NCBI GenBank assembly: GCA_025499705.1 | Contig: JAFMVE010000006.1 | Location: 110,772 to 174,771, forward strand | Reading direction: 5' to 3' | Length of the DNA stretch: 64,000 nt | Source of the DNA: Carboxylicivirga caseinilyticus | GTDB lineage: Bacteria > Bacteroidota > Bacteroidia > Bacteroidales > Marinilabiliaceae | Shown: piece after piece, positions 61,035 through 64,000 of the stretch | Layout of the letters: each line of letters opens with the position of its first letter | How positions within the stretch are numbered: position 1 is the stretch's first letter | Program-made: the position numbers and the translations under genes | Notes under the pieces: generated by a model | Databases searched by the model: none | Seen by the model: only the letters and a program-made list of their open reading frames with translations | Told to the model about the DNA's origin: nothing

Positions 61035-62630
61035 ATGTTTGAGAATATTGATCTAACCCTTGTCAATTGGTCAAGGGCACAGTTTGCTTTAACAGCAATG
61101 TTTCATTGGCTGTTTGTTCCGCTTACTTTAGGTTTAGGATTTATAGTTGCTTTTATGGAAAGTATCTATGTGAAAACCGGAGATGAAGAGTGGAAAAGAA
61201 TAACCAAGTTCTGGATGAAACTTTTTGGAATTAATTTTGCCATTGGGGTAGCTACAGGTATCATTCTTGAATTTGAGTTTGGTACTAACTGGTCTAATTA
61301 TTCATGGTTTGTGGGTGATATTTTTGGTGCTCCTCTGGCCATCGAAGGAATTATGGCTTTTTTCCTTGAAAGTACATTTATTGCAGTGATGTTTTTTGGT
61401 TGGGGTAAGGTTAGTAAGAAATTTCACTTAACCGCTACCTGGTTAACCGCTATCGGTGCTAATCTTTCAGCTTTATGGATTTTGGTGGCAAATGCCTGGA
61501 TGCAGAATCCCGTTGGAATGAAATTTAATCCGGAAACGGCACGAAACGAGATGGTTAATTTCTGGGATGTCTTTCTTTCAGAAACAGCTGTAAATAAGTT
61601 TCTTCATACAACAACATCGGGTTATGTACTTGCTTCCATTTTTGTGGTTGGTATAAGTGCTTGGTTTCTGTTGAAAAAGCGTCACATCTTATTTGCCAAA
61701 AGAAGTATTGTAATTGCTTCTGTTTTTGGTATTGTTTCATCAATAATGCTAATTGGAACAGGTGATGGATCAGCCAGAGAGATTGCCCGTAATCAACCTA
61801 TGAAGTTTGCTGCTATGGAATCATTGTTTGAAGGTCAGACACAGGCTCCATTAATCGCTATTGGTTTGTTTGGCAAGGCACCTGATGATCCTCTTAATAA
61901 AGAGTCGGAATCAGACTTTCTAGTGAAGATTGAAATTCCTAATATGCTTTCATATATGGCTTTTCTTAAGGTTGATGCTTTTGTACCTGGTATAAAAGAT
62001 TTGGTTTTGGGTAATGAGGCAAGAGGTATCATTTCATATAAAGAAAAAATACATCGGGGCTATGAAGCTCAACAGGTTTTAAGGGCTTTTAAGGAAGCAA
62101 AAAATAATGATCTGGAAGAATATAACAGACTCAAAGCTAAGTTTGATGATAAGGAATGGGTAGATAATTATTTCCGTTATTTTGGGTATGGAAATTATTA
62201 TGATGAAGATCCAAACCAGTTGGAAATAAACGCTTTTAAAATTGTGCCTCCTATTTCCATCTCATTTTATGCCTTTCATATAATGGTAGGATTAGGCATG
62301 CATTTTCTATTGCTTTTTGTAGTGTTGCTCTGGTTAACAGCCCGTAATAAAATTGAAGATAAGAAGATTGTGTTATATACTGCTTTGTGGACTATTCCAT
62401 TGGCTTATGTAGCCAGTCAGGCAGGATGGATTGTTGCTGAGATGGGACGTCAGCCATGGGTTATTCAGGATTTGATGCCAACCATGAAAGCAGTATCAAA
62501 AATTGATTCTACCTCAGTGATGATCACCTTCTGGTTATTCACCATCACATTTGTTGGGTTGGCTATTGCCGAAGTAAAGATTATGACAAAGCAGATTAAA
62601 AACGGACCAAAAGAAGGAGGAGACAAATAA
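61035..62630 (+). CDS. cydA: cytochrome bd ubiquinol oxidase subunit I
   Basis: About 531 residues from the ATG at 61035 (MFENIDLTLVNWSRAQFALT); upstream in-frame codons overlap the DUF4492 gene. The heme b595-ligand His is in FHWLFVPLTLGLG, and GIILEFEFGTNWSNYSWFVGDIFG and GRQPWVIQDLMPT are hallmark segments. It is the quinol-oxidising, heme-bearing subunit of the high-affinity terminal oxidase, supporting microaerobic respiration. The stop overlaps the cydB start by one base. Confidence 0.95.
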   Translation: MFENIDLTLVNWSRAQFALTAMFHWLFVPLTLGLGFIVAFMESIYVKTGDEEWKRITKFWMKLFGINFAIGVATGIILEFEFGTNWSNYSWFVGDIFGAPLAIEGIMAFFLESTFIAVMFFGWGKVSKKFHLTATWLTAIGANLSALWILVANAWMQNPVGMKFNPETARNEMVNFWDVFLSETAVNKFLHTTTSGYVLASIFVVGISAWFLLKKRHILFAKRSIVIASVFGIVSSIMLIGTGDGSAREIARNQPMKFAAMESLFEGQTQAPLIAIGLFGKAPDDPLNKESESDFLVKIEIPNMLSYMAFLKVDAFVPGIKDLVLGNEARGIISYKEKIHRGYEAQQVLRAFKEAKNNDLEEYNRLKAKFDDKEWVDNYFRYFGYGNYYDEDPNQLEINAFKIVPPISISFYAFHIMVGLGMHFLLLFVVLLWLTARNKIEDKKIVLYTALWTIPLAYVASQAGWIVAEMGRQPWVIQDLMPTMKAVSKIDSTSVMITFWLFTITFVGLAIAEVKIMTKQIKNGPKEGGDK

Positions 62631-63766
62631 TGTTTGGAGAACTATCACATTTAGCATTACAGCAATATTGGTGGGTTATTGTCTCACTTCTGGGAGCTAT
62701 TCTTGTTTTTCTAATGTTTGTTCAAGGAGGACAAACTTTAATTTATACCATTGGAAAGACTGATTTGGAACGAACTATGTTGGTAAATACATTGGGCAGA
62801 AAATGGGAATTCACCTTTACAACGCTGGTAACTTTTGGGGGTGCTTTCTTTGCATCGTTTCCATTGTTTTACAGTACCAGTTTTGGAGGAGCTTATTGGG
62901 TTTGGATAATTATTTTATTTGCCTTTGTTCTGCAGGCGGTATCTTACGAATTCAGAACTCGTCCGAATAACTTCTTTGGAGCCAAAACCTTTGAAACATT
63001 TCTATTTATTAATGGTTTGATAGGAACTATCTTTATTGGAACAGCAGTTGCCACTTTTTTCACAGGTTCGGCTTTTTCAGTGAATGATATGAATCAGTCG
63101 CAATGGGAATTAACAACACATGGCTTGGAAGCGGCTTTCAACTTACATAATTTGTCGCTTGGTCTGGCAGTGTTCTTTTTGGCAAGGGTATTAGGATTAC
63201 TTTATTTTATCAATAGTGTGGCACACCCTGAAATGGAAAAGAGAGCCCGTAAACAGTTGCTGTTTAACGGTATTCCATTTGTGGTTTTCTTCCTTACCTT
63301 TTTAATCTGGTTGTTATTGAGAGATGGTTTTGCTGTCAATCCCGATACTCAGGAAGTATTTATGGAACCATATAAGTATTTCCATAACCTGATAGCTATG
63401 CCTGTGGTTTTGATTATGCTACTGATTGGCGTTGTTGCTGTCCTTTTTGGATTAATTGCCTCAATTATTAGCGAAAATTGTACCCGTGGAATCTGGTCAG
63501 CAGGAGCTGGAACGATCTTAACAGTGTTGAGTTTGTTGTTAGTGGCTGGGTTTAATAATACGGCTTTTTATCCATCTACTTTTGATCTGCAAAGTTCGTT
63601 GACGATACAAAATGCATCTTCAAGTCATTTCACACTTACGGCTATGAGTTATGTGTCGCTACTGGTGCCTTTTGTTCTGGCTTATATAATCTATGTTTGG
63701 AGAGCGATTAACAACAAGCCTATTGATGAGGATGAAATGTCATCGGATGATTTACATATTTATTAA
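62630..63766 (+). CDS. cydB: cytochrome bd ubiquinol oxidase subunit II
   Basis: A 378-residue membrane protein with about eight segments. YWWVIVSLLGAILVFLMFVQGGQTL is the typical first helix, and RKWEFTFTTLVTFGGAFFASFPLFYST follows. It is coupled to cydA through the TAATG overlap. A 42-residue membrane protein gene follows 17 bp later. Confidence 0.93.
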   Translation: MFGELSHLALQQYWWVIVSLLGAILVFLMFVQGGQTLIYTIGKTDLERTMLVNTLGRKWEFTFTTLVTFGGAFFASFPLFYSTSFGGAYWVWIIILFAFVLQAVSYEFRTRPNNFFGAKTFETFLFINGLIGTIFIGTAVATFFTGSAFSVNDMNQSQWELTTHGLEAAFNLHNLSLGLAVFFLARVLGLLYFINSVAHPEMEKRARKQLLFNGIPFVVFFLTFLIWLLLRDGFAVNPDTQEVFMEPYKYFHNLIAMPVVLIMLLIGVVAVLFGLIASIISENCTRGIWSAGAGTILTVLSLLLVAGFNNTAFYPSTFDLQSSLTIQNASSSHFTLTAMSYVSLLVPFVLAYIIYVWRAINNKPIDEDEMSSDDLHIY

Positions 63767-63783
63767 TCAGAAAATTAGTTGGT

Positions 63784-63912
63784 ATGAATTACTTACATCA
63801 AATAATATGGTATTTAACCCTTCCTTTAACAATAGCTATTAGTTATTATGCAGTTCTTAAAGGTTTGAAATGGTTGGATAAATCCATTGAAAGGAAAAAG
63901 AAGATTGACTAG
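63784..63912 (+). CDS. 42-residue single-span membrane protein after cydB (CydX-like candidate)
   Basis: The ORF begins MNYLHQIIWYLTLPLTIAIS, continues as a hydrophobic helix to about residue 26, and ends in a cationic tail (SIERKKKID). It starts 17 bp after cydB and is inside the operon, before the terminator. Small single-span subunits (CydX/CydY) are known from cytochrome bd of other phyla; no sequence similarity to CydX is claimed. Position and topology suggest an accessory subunit. Confidence 0.65.
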   Translation: MNYLHQIIWYLTLPLTIAISYYAVLKGLKWLDKSIERKKKID

Positions 63913-63960
63913 TCCTAAATAACCGTTACAAATTATTGGACTAAAATAATAACATTCTTG

Positions 63961-63995
63961 TTAGTCCCCAAGGGTACCCTTGGGGACTAACTTTT
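63961..63995 (+). terminator. terminator of the cyd operon (perfect 30-bp palindrome)
   Basis: 63961-63990 is a perfect palindrome with 15-nt arms (TTAGTCCCCAAGGGT and its complement), followed by CTTTTT. It would form a very stable hairpin at the end of the cyd transcript. Confidence 0.85.
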
Positions 63996-64000
63996 TACTG

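Overview
The window reads as a gene-dense chromosomal segment of a Bacteroidota bacterium, most likely in or near the Marinilabiliales; the order-level call is inference. The evidence is the gliding genes gldD/gldE beside ssb and mutY, families largely restricted to the phylum (DUF4924, DUF4492, DUF6089-type barrels, Rne/Rng beside HU), TAnnTTTG-type -7 promoter boxes, and the near absence of Shine-Dalgarno sequences. No database or folding program was run. Names rest on recognised motifs and synteny, and all RNA structures were paired by eye.

Layout. 1-2956: end of a hydroxyproline-catabolic operon (ketoglutarate semialdehyde dehydrogenase, hydroxyproline epimerase, FAD D-amino-acid oxidoreductase). 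2950-7838, minus strand: mutY-ssb-gldE-gldD, then a phosphopantetheinyl transferase and a GGGP-synthase-family enzyme. 7962-16080: HU, a 30-residue basic protein resembling the mS38/bS22 ribosomal family, RNase G, DsbD, two tandem OmpA-type barrels, and a DCC-family protein. 16077-20095, minus strand: DUF4924, S4 protein, Pth, L25, Prs and EngB. 20268-31441: ManA, lysC-lysA, Udk, PdxJ, NadK and envelope genes. 31457-36585: UppS, BamA and three Skp/OmpH paralogues. 36671-41241: MurI, gamma-carbonic anhydrase and KorAB. 41412-48553: a complete trp operon (E-G-D-C-F-B-A) behind a classical attenuator. 48703-54164: purU, a TlpA protein, then hisH-A-F-IE. 54292-59724: HD protein, DUF4870-like and DUF3124 proteins, a MATE transporter with an unusual leader, and a metallopeptidase lipoprotein. 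59807-63990: ECF sigma factor and the cytochrome bd operon, ending with an extra 42-residue membrane protein and a perfect 30-bp palindromic terminator.

The most unusual feature is the his segment. Three divergent genes of the 23S rRNA intervening-sequence (S23, four-helix-bundle) family sit between hisH, hisA, hisF and hisIE, all co-directional. Each is enclosed by its own inverted repeat built from short tandem words. One stem pairs 22 of 25 positions. In another, the right arm has become part of the hisH coding sequence. A related stem without a gene follows hisIE. The arrangement resembles rRNA intervening sequences transplanted into a protein-coding operon.

Other points of interest are the trp leader peptide with tandem Trp codons and a pairable antiterminator, a 43-codon Shine-Dalgarno-led ORF overlapping the MATE start, the small protein after cydB, and a structured non-coding element of about 210 nt between trpF and trpB. 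I saw no tRNA, rRNA, CRISPR array or transposase gene.
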